DNA of 64,000 nucleotides, taken from Candidatus Borrarchaeum yapensis. Its GTDB lineage: Archaea; Asgardarchaeota; Sifarchaeia; Borrarchaeales; Borrarchaeaceae. The notes beneath the pieces were generated by a model. The model was not told the origin of the DNA. It made no database searches and worked only from the letters and a program-made list of their open reading frames with translations. Position numbers and translations under genes: made by a program. The stretch covers positions 1 through 64,000 of the forward strand of contig JAEOSF010000017.1 of the NCBI GenBank assembly GCA_016840515.1, read 5' to 3'. Shown here piece by piece: positions 7,761 through 17,291 of this stretch (position 1 is the first letter of the stretch; the number at the start of each line of letters is the position of its first letter).

Positions 7761-9335
7761 TTAGTTAAAATTTATTTCAGTTACTTGTTTTGTCTGTAAA
7801 TTTATTATAGGGACTCTACCAGGAGTTGGATTGATATTTAATTTCTTTTGATAATTCGTTTGTGCTTGGAAAGCACCTGAATTAACGACTGTGACACCTC
7901 GATACATAGTGACTCCGTTCGTATGTGTATGTCCTGCATGAAAAATGTCTGGTACGTCTTCGATGACTAAAAAGTCATTAGATTCATGTGCTAGTGTAGT
8001 TTTTCCACCCCAGCGCGGAGCTAAATGTCGTGCTTTCAATAATTCTACCATTGCCGAATCAGGAGTTTCAGTTGCAACGGTTGGAATGATTTCAACTACA
8101 TCATCAAGAGATCTGCCATGATCAAGTAGGACATTTACATTATGAATAGAAACGTATGTTGGACTTCCAAGAACGCGTACATTTGGCATTTCGTATAATT
8201 CTTCTGCAAATTCTTTAAGAATTGGTGGCTGTGGCAAGGCTTGTCGTGTTGCATCGTGATTTCCAGGTATAATGATTATTTCAATATGCTGTGGCACTTT
8301 TTTTAGGAGAGTGCATACCTCGTCATATTGCTTATAGATATCTTTGATTAATAGTTCTTTTTCTTGGTTTGGAAAGATCCCAATGCCTTCAACAAGATCC
8401 CCGGCAATAAGCAAATATTTTACACTTCTGCCAAATCTTCTCTCCTTTTCGCCTCCTACTTCTCCCTTCAACCACGATATAAATTGCGTAAAGACTGAAT
8501 CTAAGAATTTTACAGATCCGACATGTAAGTCAGATATCAGCGCAGCACATATAGGAATCGGTGCTCCTTTCCACTTATGAGTTGTGGGAATCTCCGGAAG
8601 GAGAATATCCTTTACCAGGAATATCTTATTACGCATAGATCCATGAATGCAGATCACTTGATCATCTAGTAATCGTTCTGTTTTTCGTACCAAGTGTTCA
8701 TCTTTTGTAGAAACGATTACTTGAATTGTTCCCGTAGGGTCATCAATTTCTAATGAGTATCCTCCTGTTTTAGTATTACGTTTTGAAACTAGCATACCTA
8801 TAATTTGGAAATCTTCCCATTCGTCAGAACTATGTAATTTCGCTATTGGAACAGAATTTTGTGTATCACTTCTTTCAAGAAGGAGTTTTTTAAGTTTAAC
8901 ATATCTTGAAAGAAAAAGATTTGCTAAATGTTCAATTGGATTTTTTAAAGCAGTTTTTATTATGTTGGGCGTCTTTATTATCTCAATTTCCGCTTCAACT
9001 TCCTTTGCATCTATTAAATTCATTTCTGGATCAGATTGTAAAATTGAACCCCTTTTAATCACTGGTGTCGCGATTTCGAAGTCTTTATTGAACATTTCTG
9101 TTCCTATCGAACGCATCTTCCCTTTAGTCGGTGGCTCTATGGAGTTTAAAAACTCCTTAGTGATTACTAATGGACTCTTAGGTAATTCATTAGCTTTTTC
9201 AATGATTGTTTTAATCATATTTTCCGGATTCTCTTTTGACATTAGAAGTTCAAGAACATCGGAACCAATTTGATATCCCGAAAGAACAAACTCTTTCAAA
9301 AATTTCGTAGCTTTCGCTTTAATATGATTAGTCAT
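7761..9335 (-). CDS. polB: DNA polymerase D (II) small subunit, exonuclease
   Basis: DP1, the 3'-5' proofreading subunit of replicative polymerase PolD, 524 residues. The calcineurin-like phosphoesterase motifs are all present: SDLHVGS (about 277), GDLVEGIG (about 317), PGNHD (about 363) and GHTHTNG (about 478), carrying the metal-binding Asp, His and Asn residues. An OB-fold region lies at about 165-245 (DEWEDFQIIGMLVSKR...). The N-terminal 150 residues are variable. It converges with orc1/cdc6 with one base between stop codons. The large subunit DP2 is not in the window. PolD excludes a typical crenarchaeal host. Confidence 0.93.
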   Translation of the reverse strand: MTNHIKAKATKFLKEFVLSGYQIGSDVLELLMSKENPENMIKTIIEKANELPKSPLVITKEFLNSIEPPTKGKMRSIGTEMFNKDFEIATPVIKRGSILQSDPEMNLIDAKEVEAEIEIIKTPNIIKTALKNPIEHLANLFLSRYVKLKKLLLERSDTQNSVPIAKLHSSDEWEDFQIIGMLVSKRNTKTGGYSLEIDDPTGTIQVIVSTKDEHLVRKTERLLDDQVICIHGSMRNKIFLVKDILLPEIPTTHKWKGAPIPICAALISDLHVGSVKFLDSVFTQFISWLKGEVGGEKERRFGRSVKYLLIAGDLVEGIGIFPNQEKELLIKDIYKQYDEVCTLLKKVPQHIEIIIIPGNHDATRQALPQPPILKEFAEELYEMPNVRVLGSPTYVSIHNVNVLLDHGRSLDDVVEIIPTVATETPDSAMVELLKARHLAPRWGGKTTLAHESNDFLVIEDVPDIFHAGHTHTNGVTMYRGVTVVNSGAFQAQTNYQKKLNINPTPGRVPIINLQTKQVTEINFN

Positions 9336-9441
9336 ACTAACAAGTTGCTCCTGATTTCTTGATATTCTATAGTTTACTTAGAGTTATATTCTTTTCTTTA
9401 TTTAAAAGAAACCTCGACAAAATCCATCCTACGAACCTATT

Positions 9442-10437
9442 TTACTCCGAAACTAAGTCCGCTATGTCAAGAGCAATTTCGCAATTTCGCTCTTCGATTT
9501 CAAGTATATCTTTTAGATCTAGAAATAGATCAATTGGCTGTGTAGGTGTTTGTTTTACCAGAATAGTTTCTACTTTTTCATAGTGTGCTAAAAACTGTTT
9601 TCGCATTGCAAGAATTTCATCTGCCAGGATTGGGTCTTTGCTTAAAACAGCTTTAAACGCTTGTTGGTGCATCTTGACAACAAACTCATTCAATGATTTA
9701 AATGGTTCGAAGATTTGTTTATACTCGCCACGATCATACATTTCTAGTAAGAAAACCTTTTCAGCAATTTCAACAGCACGATCTGCAAGACTTTCTAGAC
9801 TTTTTGCTAGTACACGATAGTCTAGACATTCAACTGGGCTTACATTCATTCTTTCAGCCAAAGATGGCTCTTGAATTACTGCTCTAAGTTGTCTAACTGC
9901 TAGAAAATAAAAGCGATCAACTTCATCATCACGATCAATCACATTTTGAGCAAGTTTAATATCATTGTCAAGAAATGCGACAAATGAATCCTTGTGCATT
10001 TTGTTTGCGAGTAAATAAATTCTCCTAAATGTTTGATCGATTTGAACGCCTGAAGGAGCAATTAATGCTTGCAGTACAATTTCAGAGGCAGATTCTTCTA
10101 CAATCTCCACGCCAACCAATCGTCTTACAATTTTTTTAACATTTTCTCGTTCTTCAGGGGTAAGTCGTTTCTTGGAAGTTACTTTGATTTTGTCAAAACC
10201 TAATAAATAGGAACTTAGAATTCTTCGTCTTATATTTTGTTCAAGCGGGATTGTAGATTCGGTTAATTCATTAATGCTTTCAATTTGTGGTGCTAAAATT
10301 AATGAGCCATTTGATCGTTCAATGACATGTACTACGTCACCACGTTTTAAATGCCGTTTCATAACCCATTTTTTTGGTAATGAAATAAGGAACGTTCCAT
10401 CAGCACCACCAGTTTGCTGTAATTTTCTTAGTTCCAT
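9442..10437 (-). CDS. AbrB-like plus PhoU-domain regulator
   Basis: A 331-residue protein with an N-terminal SpoVT/AbrB-like swapped-hairpin domain (MELRKLQQTGGADGTFLISLP, then a basic KKWVMKRHLKRGDVVHV segment) and two PhoU helical bundles (about 110-215 and 225-325). Archaeal proteins of this layout are annotated as phosphate uptake regulators; PhoU bundles bind metal through acidic helix motifs such as DRDDEVDRFYF here. No pst transporter lies nearby, so the phosphate link is by family only. A TATA-like AGTATATATATCC (minus strand, about 10478-10490) sits 40-50 bp upstream. Confidence 0.8.
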   Translation of the reverse strand: MELRKLQQTGGADGTFLISLPKKWVMKRHLKRGDVVHVIERSNGSLILAPQIESINELTESTIPLEQNIRRRILSSYLLGFDKIKVTSKKRLTPEERENVKKIVRRLVGVEIVEESASEIVLQALIAPSGVQIDQTFRRIYLLANKMHKDSFVAFLDNDIKLAQNVIDRDDEVDRFYFLAVRQLRAVIQEPSLAERMNVSPVECLDYRVLAKSLESLADRAVEIAEKVFLLEMYDRGEYKQIFEPFKSLNEFVVKMHQQAFKAVLSKDPILADEILAMRKQFLAHYEKVETILVKQTPTQPIDLFLDLKDILEIEERNCEIALDIADLVSE

Positions 10438-10638
10438 AGAGGTTCACCAACATTCCATACTCTAAAATATTAGACAATTTGTGAGGATATATATACTTTA
10501 TACTTTTCAAGTGGTAATACAAAGAATACCAACTTTATTAAAAAATCAATTTTTCTGTAAATTGATGCAACTTAGACTATTCAAAAAAGATGGTTTGATG
10601 AGATTAGACTAGCAACGACAAAAAATCTTAGAACAATT

Positions 10639-11589
10639 CTATATTATCTTCATTCCTTGCATTAAATGGGCCATCAATATAATCGCTATAAGATCAGCTG
10701 TTGTACCCGGGTTATACCTGTTCTCAGAGTCTCGTAAACTTCTGTCGAAGTGATTGAGCGCATCGGTCCCTTTTTGTGTCAGAAGCCCTCCCATTTCAAG
10801 TACTTCCTTTGCTTTTTTGGATACTAGCACGGCTGCATCATCGCCTAATTTCCTTTGAATTAGTGTATCTGGTTTGCTTGAAAGTAGAAACAGAAATGTA
10901 TGAACCGTTGTTATATTCACATCCTTTGTAGACTCATACGTTTGCCTAAAAAACGGATATCCTTTCCCCAAAGAAATTTCGAGTGCGGTAACAAATTCTT
11001 TGGAAATTGTATCCCATTCTTGAGAGATTTCCATTGTTCTAAAAAGTGTGATTTCCCTTTCCTTTAATATATTCCATGTATTCTCATCAGTAACGTCTGC
11101 TGCATCATCAACTTTCCCCATACCTCCAGGAGATACAGTTGCTATTGCTTGGTAGAGATCAAGAGCATCTTGAGGAGTTGTCGCCCGAACAATATCATTA
11201 AATTGATTTCTTAATAACTCAATTTCGCATTCTCTTTTATCAATTAACGTTCCTGCAGCAGTTGCTAATGGAATCATCAGTATTAGCATGCCAAGGTTTG
11301 TGTTCGGCTCATTCCACTGCTTTACGTCACGAATGCCCTGAAGAATCCATCTGCCTATGCCTACATCTGAAGTTTGAATCTCTCCTTTTTGTAATTTTAC
11401 ACCTTGAGACGCTGCTCTTGAAATTGCTGGACCTATAGCAACAGCACCAGCCAAATAATGTTCAAATCGAGTATCTGTAAAATCTGCAGTCCTATGTACA
11501 TTCCCAGGCTTCGGCCAACCGCTAACTTCTAGTGCTGCGGCAAGTTGGGCGCAACATTGTATTTTATTGACCCATGTCTCCCTTTGCAT
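10639..11589 (-). CDS. Triphosphoribosyl-dephospho-CoA synthase family (CitG-like)
   Basis: A 316-residue protein of the CitG/MdcB family (COG1767). Motifs seen: SGWPKPGNVHR (about 24-34), NTNLGMLILMIPLA (about 97) and SPGGMGKVDDAADV (about 152). The bacterial enzymes make the citrate or malonate lyase prosthetic group from ATP and dephospho-CoA. Archaea with this gene usually lack those lyases, so the true substrate is unclear. It lies 25 nt downstream of lhr on the same strand and is probably co-transcribed. ATG 11589 is preceded by AGAGGA. Confidence 0.82.
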   Translation of the reverse strand: MQRETWVNKIQCCAQLAAALEVSGWPKPGNVHRTADFTDTRFEHYLAGAVAIGPAISRAASQGVKLQKGEIQTSDVGIGRWILQGIRDVKQWNEPNTNLGMLILMIPLATAAGTLIDKRECEIELLRNQFNDIVRATTPQDALDLYQAIATVSPGGMGKVDDAADVTDENTWNILKEREITLFRTMEISQEWDTISKEFVTALEISLGKGYPFFRQTYESTKDVNITTVHTFLFLLSSKPDTLIQRKLGDDAAVLVSKKAKEVLEMGGLLTQKGTDALNHFDRSLRDSENRYNPGTTADLIAIILMAHLMQGMKII

Positions 11590-11614
11590 TTTCTTTTATT
11601 CCTCTTAACTTGAG

Positions 11615-14491
11615 TTATTGCCTTTCATCCCAGAATGCCCTCGTACGTGCGAAGTCTTTCTCTGCGTTCCATAATGCTTTATAAAATTCATGTTCCGAAT
11701 TATATTTTTTTGCAAGAATGCGAGATGCTGTTTGAGGACCAATTCCTCTACTAGCAAGTGCAATAATCGCTTTTTTGCCATATGCCTCGACAAGTACTGA
11801 ACTCTTGCCTCCTCGCTCAATTTCTTTCTTGTCCGCGCTCGTCAATTTCATTTGCGCTTTTTGATGTTTTAATGCTGTCTTCAATGCTGTGTTTCTGGAA
11901 AAAACGACCGCTATAAAGACACTTTTGCATTTTGGGCATTTTAGCCTCTCATCAGGCAAAAATTTAACCTGTCTAACACTTTCCCATTGGCCACAGTGCA
12001 TACAGACGAGTTTAATGCGCTTTTCGTTTATCTTGTTTTTTACTGCCTCTATCAATACTGCTTCAGGTCGTGCTGACTTAACATAACTACCTGCCTTTGC
12101 ATTTCTAAGAGCTAGAAGAGAAAATGGAGATCCAAAGTCAATAGAACCTTTTTGAACGATATCAATAGTCGTGAGATCATTAGAAATTTGGGATAGAACC
12201 TTTTTTGTGTTCGGAATATCAAGTTTTTCTAACTTTATTTCCCTTAATGTCTCTATAACTGCCGTAGTATCTCTATATGCTTGGACTATTCTTTCAATAA
12301 GAGTTGAGTGGAATTCAGCTCCTTTTTCAATTATTCCAAAACGCTGTGCAACTTGGCTAAATCTCCACAAAAACAGAGATGATCGACTTAGAGAGAGATC
12401 CAAGATATGGTCCACATGTTCCGGGTTTTTGAGTAACTCTGGAATTAGTTTGGGATTTATTCGAGTTGGCAGTTGTAGTTGAATTGTATATGGTGACGAA
12501 CGCATCACAACATTAGCACCCATTTCGGTAGTAAGCAATGCAGAAAGTAGTTCCCCTATTGTCTCATTGATTTTACTTCCGAAACAACAATGAATAATAA
12601 TATAGTCTCCAAAAGCTTCTATCACTATTCGCTTATGAGTTGGAATTGGTACATCACTTTTAATCTGTTGTATATTTGTATTCAAAATAATTTCTTTGGC
12701 GTTAGAAGAAAGTTGGTATTCATCCAAGATTGCGTCAGTGTCCCCTTTATTTTGATATGCTTGTTCTAATCTATGCCTTAATTCTCCCACTTCTTGTGAG
12801 ACTTGGTAAGGAACTGGTATTAACTCACCTGTCCATCCAGGAATAGCACCAGTGGGGTCTGGTGCAGGTGTTACTTCAATTTTATTTTCATTAAGATTAA
12901 GAATTTTCCAAGGCCTGCCTCTTACAATGAAAACAGTGCCCAGTTTCGCTTTAGTTGCAACGAATTCATTATCAAGAGTGCCAATTGGTCGATTTGTGGT
13001 TATATCAATAACTTGCCAACGCTGGCCAACATCAGGAATTGTAGAGACTCTCTCATAATAAAATAACAAAGTTTTACGACTTCTCTTCAGAATCCCATTA
13101 TTTTCCCAGATAAGTTTTAGTTGGAGCATTAGATCAATTGTTTTGTTTAATAGTTCCTTGTCAAGATTTGCATAAGGATATGCTCTTCTTATAATCTGTT
13201 CTATCTCAGTTATTGTTACTTCGCGTTTATCCATGACTATTCCGGCAATCTGATGCGCTAATACATCTAGTGCGTTTTCATGAATTAAAATGTCTTCAAG
13301 TTCGTTTTTCAGTGCTTTTGAGACTATTACCATGGACTCTGCAATGTCATCAAAGTCCATAGTAATGATCGTACCCCTTGAAACCTCACCGACCTTGTGT
13401 CCTGCCCTCCCTACTCGCTGAATTAGTTTTGATACCTGCCTTGGACTCATTAACTGAAGGACTTTGTCGACGCTGCCTACATCTATACCGAGTTCAAGAG
13501 ATGATGTGCAAACAATTGCTTTTAGTTCTTGAGACTTGAACTCCTTTTCTGCTTGAATTCTTACGTCTTTCGCTAAAGAGCCATGATGAATGCCATAATT
13601 GAAATCAGGATCAAGTAATCTTAAGTGACTTGACAGCATTTCCGCATGATCACGAGTATTTGTGAAACAAAGTACAGAATTGTTGCTTTCTATATGATGC
13701 GCGATGCGATTTATTCGAGCAGCAACTTCTGGAGTGGTATATAGTCTTTTAGCAAGAGATCTATCTTCCGCTGTAGGTAATGGGTTTTCAATAGCAATTT
13801 CAATTTCTTTTTCCATATCGGTTTTAACTGTCTCAATTGATCTCCCTATTCCTGCCAAAAATCTTGACACAAGCTCTGGACTACCAATCGTAGCAGACAG
13901 TCCTATCCTTTGAAAATCTCTTTCAGTGCGTTCTCTTAATCGTTCAAGACCTACAGCCAATTGTGTAGCGCGTTTGCTTTCAACTAATTCGTGAATTTCA
14001 TCTATTATTACAACCTGAACATGTCTCAGATGCATTCCCATTCTTTTTGCGGGTAAAATTGATTGAAGAGTCTCAGGGGTAGTTATTAGCACGTTCGGTG
14101 GATTTAATGCTTGTCTTCTTCTAACGCTAGGAGACGTATCTCCATGTCTTATCTGAATAGAAAATCCTAGATCTTCCCCCATTTCAATAATCCGTCGAAA
14201 AATATCACGATTAAGAGCTTTTAGCGGAGTGCAAAACAGGACTTTTATTCCATTAAATTGCTTATTCAAAACTTTTTCTCGTAAAAGCATGTTAAAAATA
14301 GGAAAAATAGCAGCTTCTGTTTTACCTGTTCCGGTAGGTGCGATTATTAATAGGTTTTTTCCCTTCAGAACTTTTGGTATAGCTTCATTTTGTATTGGGG
14401 TCGGCTGTACAAAGTTATACTTCTGTATAGTTTTTTGTATTTCTTTGTGAAGCAGATTAAAACTATTTTGCGACTTAACCGAATCTTGCAA
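11615..14491 (-). CDS. lhr: Lhr-family DEAD/DEAH-box DNA helicase
   Basis: A 958-residue superfamily 2 helicase. The Q-motif region FVQPTPIQNEAIP precedes Walker A APTGTGKTE (about 53-61). Motif II is IDEIHEL (about 168), motif III LSATIGS (about 200), motif VI QRVGRAGHKVG (about 360). The Lhr core and winged-helix segments follow. The C-terminus carries a zinc-ribbon pair, CMHCG and CPKC (about 856 and 880), and a helix-hairpin-helix near GIGPQTASRILAKKY (about 920). Lhr helicases act in DNA repair. This larger zinc-containing version corresponds to archaeal-type Lhr. It probably heads a two-gene unit with the CitG-like gene. Confidence 0.9.
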   Translation of the reverse strand: MQDSVKSQNSFNLLHKEIQKTIQKYNFVQPTPIQNEAIPKVLKGKNLLIIAPTGTGKTEAAIFPIFNMLLREKVLNKQFNGIKVLFCTPLKALNRDIFRRIIEMGEDLGFSIQIRHGDTSPSVRRRQALNPPNVLITTPETLQSILPAKRMGMHLRHVQVVIIDEIHELVESKRATQLAVGLERLRERTERDFQRIGLSATIGSPELVSRFLAGIGRSIETVKTDMEKEIEIAIENPLPTAEDRSLAKRLYTTPEVAARINRIAHHIESNNSVLCFTNTRDHAEMLSSHLRLLDPDFNYGIHHGSLAKDVRIQAEKEFKSQELKAIVCTSSLELGIDVGSVDKVLQLMSPRQVSKLIQRVGRAGHKVGEVSRGTIITMDFDDIAESMVIVSKALKNELEDILIHENALDVLAHQIAGIVMDKREVTITEIEQIIRRAYPYANLDKELLNKTIDLMLQLKLIWENNGILKRSRKTLLFYYERVSTIPDVGQRWQVIDITTNRPIGTLDNEFVATKAKLGTVFIVRGRPWKILNLNENKIEVTPAPDPTGAIPGWTGELIPVPYQVSQEVGELRHRLEQAYQNKGDTDAILDEYQLSSNAKEIILNTNIQQIKSDVPIPTHKRIVIEAFGDYIIIHCCFGSKINETIGELLSALLTTEMGANVVMRSSPYTIQLQLPTRINPKLIPELLKNPEHVDHILDLSLSRSSLFLWRFSQVAQRFGIIEKGAEFHSTLIERIVQAYRDTTAVIETLREIKLEKLDIPNTKKVLSQISNDLTTIDIVQKGSIDFGSPFSLLALRNAKAGSYVKSARPEAVLIEAVKNKINEKRIKLVCMHCGQWESVRQVKFLPDERLKCPKCKSVFIAVVFSRNTALKTALKHQKAQMKLTSADKKEIERGGKSSVLVEAYGKKAIIALASRGIGPQTASRILAKKYNSEHEFYKALWNAEKDFARTRAFWDERQ

Positions 14492-14650
14492 ATTCTACAC
14501 ACCAAAGTTTCAGACTCGACATGATTTACCTAGTTTTTGAGCGTGAATTGTTAAGAAATGTAACGCCAAAAAATAGATAAATGCCACTAACCGTGCATAA
14601 AGTTGGAAAAACGCATAAAGAATTTAATAATGGATTATTTTTAAATAAAT

Positions 14651-14764
14651 TCATTTTTCCGCAGCTTCATCCTCTGAAAGTACTTGATACGCAAGAATAA
14701 GGATGATTGCTATAAATCCAAACGAAAATACTAAAGTTCGGACAATAAAGGGGTCTACGCTCAA
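14651..14764 (-). CDS. OST4-like 37-residue single-pass membrane protein
   Basis: A microgene starting at TTG 14764 with GGAGG exactly 7 nt upstream (14772-14776). The product starts MSVDPFIVRT, has one membrane span (LVFSFGFIAIILILAY, about residues 11-26), and ends in a short acidic tail (SEDEAAEK). Length, topology and spacing match eukaryotic OST4, the 36-37-residue oligosaccharyltransferase subunit. Yeast OST4 has LAITFG...LIVIYH where this protein has LVFSFG...LILAYQ. The resemblance is from memory of the eukaryotic sequences and the protein is tiny, so homology is inference. It stands alone upstream of lhr. Confidence 0.65.
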   Translation of the reverse strand: MSVDPFIVRTLVFSFGFIAIILILAYQVLSEDEAAEK

Positions 14765-14937
14765 AGGTTTTCCTCCACAAGAAAAACTGGTACATACAAC
14801 GATATGTAATGGATTTAAAAAGTTGTCTCATCATGTTAGATTTCTGTTTCCCTATCAAATTTTGATAAATATCTTTGAAACTTACTTTCCATTCTATTTT
14901 CTATCTTCTAATGTGAGTTACCTCGTGTTAAAGCTTT

Positions 14938-15217
14938 GAGGCTTCCTGCTTCAACAACGGACTCGATCCCCTGGCGGGTTACGGAGGTCGTATCTCCACA
15001 GGCTTAACATCCCTACGCCCCGTAGGTACTGCTAACGATCGTGATGCAATCAGGGTATGCACCATGTCTGCAAGTGTGCGTATGACCCCTCCAATTGTTG
15101 TTGATACCTTCCTCATACCACCTATATGACGTTATGGAGCCCCCTCGATGCACGTGATGAAAGTGAACATCCACTACCGCAATTCATCACCACGCTGAAA
15201 CTGTGGTGCTTTCTTGC
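14938..15217 (-). mobile_element. Decayed 3' end of an IS605/TnpB-type element with putative guide-RNA scaffold
   Basis: A visibly G+C-richer, highly structured 280-bp island between A+T-rich genes. Read on the minus strand, a frame from about 15114 ends ...RDVKPVEIRPP and stop (14995-14997); past this stop the same frame continues as LLKQEASKL, stop. Endings of this kind are familiar from TnpB (OrfB) genes of IS200/IS605 elements, where the 3' end overlaps the reRNA. The distal GAAGCCTC...GAGG hairpin (about 14928-14950) looks like the element's right end. No RuvC core remains, so this is a relic or a stand-alone RNA. Confidence 0.45.
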
Positions 15218-16129
15218 TTAGTTAATTGTAATTTCCATAAAATCATGTGCAATTATCGTATTTGGAAAAATCTTTGTGGCTTGCTCGTAAAGAATCGAAG
15301 TATCTTTGTATCGTGTACTGATATGTGTTAAGATTAACTGCTTGACCTTTGCATCTTTTGCTATCTTAGCGGCTTCCCCTGCTGTAGCATGTCCTGTCTG
15401 GATAGCCTTTTCCAAAAGAGAATCATCAAAAGTTGCCTCGTGAATCAAAACATCACTATTTTGGCTTAATAAGACAACAGATTTTGTTGGGCGTGTATCA
15501 ACTGAATAGGTAATTTTTCTTCCAGGTCTCGAAGGTCCAACAACGTTGGATGAATTAATAGTTCTCCCATCTTGTAATTTAATACTCTCTCCTGCCTTTA
15601 ATGTTGCCCATAGTTGTCCTTCAGGAATTCCAAGTTCCCTTGCTTTTTCTGGAAAAAATTTTCCAGGAGATGGTTTCTCAACTATAGAAAACGCAAAAGT
15701 ATCAATTCCATGATCTACTAAAGTAGACTCAACTATATACTCTTTCTCTTCAACTACAAGCCCTTCTCCTATCTCACTTATGATAAGTTCAAATTCTGTA
15801 TCTAGCACACCTGCTATAGAATTAACAGCAGCCAGATATCGTTTTATGCCAGGAGGTCCATAAAGATGTAAAGGTTTTGTTCTTTGATACATTCTGAGAG
15901 TAAGAATCAACCCTGGTAGGCCGAATATATGATCTCCATGAAGATGACTGATGAAAACTTTTGAGATTTTCATTATGTTGAGTTGAGCATTAATTAGTTG
16001 GTACTGCATTCCCTCTCCGGCGTCAAATATGAGGATTTCGCCTGAATTTTTCCTTAAAATGGCAAGGCTTGATAATTTTCTTGTTTTCGAGGGGACAGCG
16101 GCACCAGTGCCTAAGAAGACAATTTTCAT
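15218..16129 (-). CDS. rnz: Ribonuclease Z (tRNA 3'-processing endonuclease)
   Basis: A 303-residue metallo-beta-lactamase enzyme that cleaves tRNA precursors after the discriminator base. The N-terminus FLGTGAAVPSKTRKLSS and the zinc motif SHLHGDHIFGLPG (about 60-72) are diagnostic. HEATFDD (about 229) and LTHISTRY (about 266) supply further metal ligands. The length is normal for the short RNase Z. It is the last gene of a minus-strand operon after PRPP synthetase and the G10 methylase. Both tRNAs in this window need 3' trimming; the tRNA-Ser does not encode CCA. Confidence 0.93.
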   Translation of the reverse strand: MKIVFLGTGAAVPSKTRKLSSLAILRKNSGEILIFDAGEGMQYQLINAQLNIMKISKVFISHLHGDHIFGLPGLILTLRMYQRTKPLHLYGPPGIKRYLAAVNSIAGVLDTEFELIISEIGEGLVVEEKEYIVESTLVDHGIDTFAFSIVEKPSPGKFFPEKARELGIPEGQLWATLKAGESIKLQDGRTINSSNVVGPSRPGRKITYSVDTRPTKSVVLLSQNSDVLIHEATFDDSLLEKAIQTGHATAGEAAKIAKDAKVKQLILTHISTRYKDTSILYEQATKIFPNTIIAHDFMEITIN

Positions 16130-16144
16130 TTTAGTTGCTCCGAT

Positions 16145-17242
16145 CTAATTCTGAAAAACGCCAATTATTCGTGTTAGGCTTTTATGAACTCGCATCTTAT
16201 GGAGTTCTACAGTTTTAAATCCAATCTCATTTGCTATCGTTTGAAGATTTATATGGGTAGGGGCACAGATACAAATATACCTCTTTTTTTGCAGAACATT
16301 CGTTGCAGATCCAAGAAAAGATTGAATTAATTTGTTTAACTCTATCCCTTTTGTAGTAGATGATCTTCCGTAAGGAGGATCCGTAGCAATTGCATAAATA
16401 TCATCCTTAAATGGAAGTTGACGCGCATCTGCACAAATTAAGTTTCCAGATAGATTAAACTGCTTTAAATTAACGAATGCGCCTTGAACCATTTTTTCTT
16501 GGATATCACTTCCAATTATGTTAGCACCAATCAAACGGGCTTCAATAAGTATTGATGCACTGCCAGAAAAAGGATCTAAAAACAGTTCATTCTCTTTTAT
16601 GCGAGAAAGATTAACCAACACTCTTGCTAATCTTGGTTCTAATGTACCTGGATGAAAGAACGCCCTTTTATGCCCCCTTCGTTTATCAAATCTATTGGAA
16701 TAAGTCTCTGATTTCCAAAGGTTTAATCCGAAGAAAAACCTATTTTCTGTAAATATTCCATAAAATATTATATCGGGGCTTTCAAGGTTAACCTTCATCA
16801 CTTTGTCTACCTGTTCTAAGTGATTAAAAATTACTGTCCCAAGTTGTCGCTCTAGTTCTACTTTATCAATATGCGCTCCATAGTTCTTTATACGTTTTAT
16901 ACGCACAGCAAAACTCTTGCCAAATATGAGAGAATTGTCGATTGTCATTTCTTTTGCGTTCTCAATTATTTCCTCAACAGTATCACCTGATTCGAAAAAA
17001 TGTGCACAACAACGGTGCACAAGTGCACTTCGTTGAGCTATCACTTGGACACTGTCCATTGAAGTAGTAATTTTCGTGAGTTGATCAAATTTTGTGAAGT
17101 TTGAATATCGTCTTTCGGTAGCCTGTAGAATAGATATGACTTCTGAAAATGCTAATTTTGGATATTCTCCGTTTAATACAAAAAATAAATCTCTTGAGGT
17201 CATTTGAGACCATTTCTTTTTTAATTGTTTCAAATCTCGCAT
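16145..17242 (-). CDS. tRNA (guanine-10 N2) methyltransferase, TrmG10 type
   Basis: A 365-residue THUMP-methyltransferase fusion. The N-terminal half (about 1-160) is the ferredoxin-like/THUMP RNA-binding part, and the C-terminal half a SAM-dependent methylase with LDPFSGSASILIEA (about 218) and the N-methylation motif TDPPYGRS (about 286). Archaeal relatives methylate G10 of tRNA. The gene lies 15 nt upstream of rnz and about 50 nt downstream of PRPP synthetase, suggesting one transcript. A related 23S rRNA target cannot be excluded from sequence alone. Confidence 0.87.
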   Translation of the reverse strand: MRDLKQLKKKWSQMTSRDLFFVLNGEYPKLAFSEVISILQATERRYSNFTKFDQLTKITTSMDSVQVIAQRSALVHRCCAHFFESGDTVEEIIENAKEMTIDNSLIFGKSFAVRIKRIKNYGAHIDKVELERQLGTVIFNHLEQVDKVMKVNLESPDIIFYGIFTENRFFFGLNLWKSETYSNRFDKRRGHKRAFFHPGTLEPRLARVLVNLSRIKENELFLDPFSGSASILIEARLIGANIIGSDIQEKMVQGAFVNLKQFNLSGNLICADARQLPFKDDIYAIATDPPYGRSSTTKGIELNKLIQSFLGSATNVLQKKRYICICAPTHINLQTIANEIGFKTVELHKMRVHKSLTRIIGVFQN

Positions 17243-17291
17243 CCTAATTTTCAGAGACAGTTAATGCTTCAGAATACTCTAAATAGAATAA

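Noticed and set aside
14667..14939. Open frames on both strands around the OST4-like microgene
   Set aside because: They overlap the microgene in other frames and have neither start signals nor recognisable domains.
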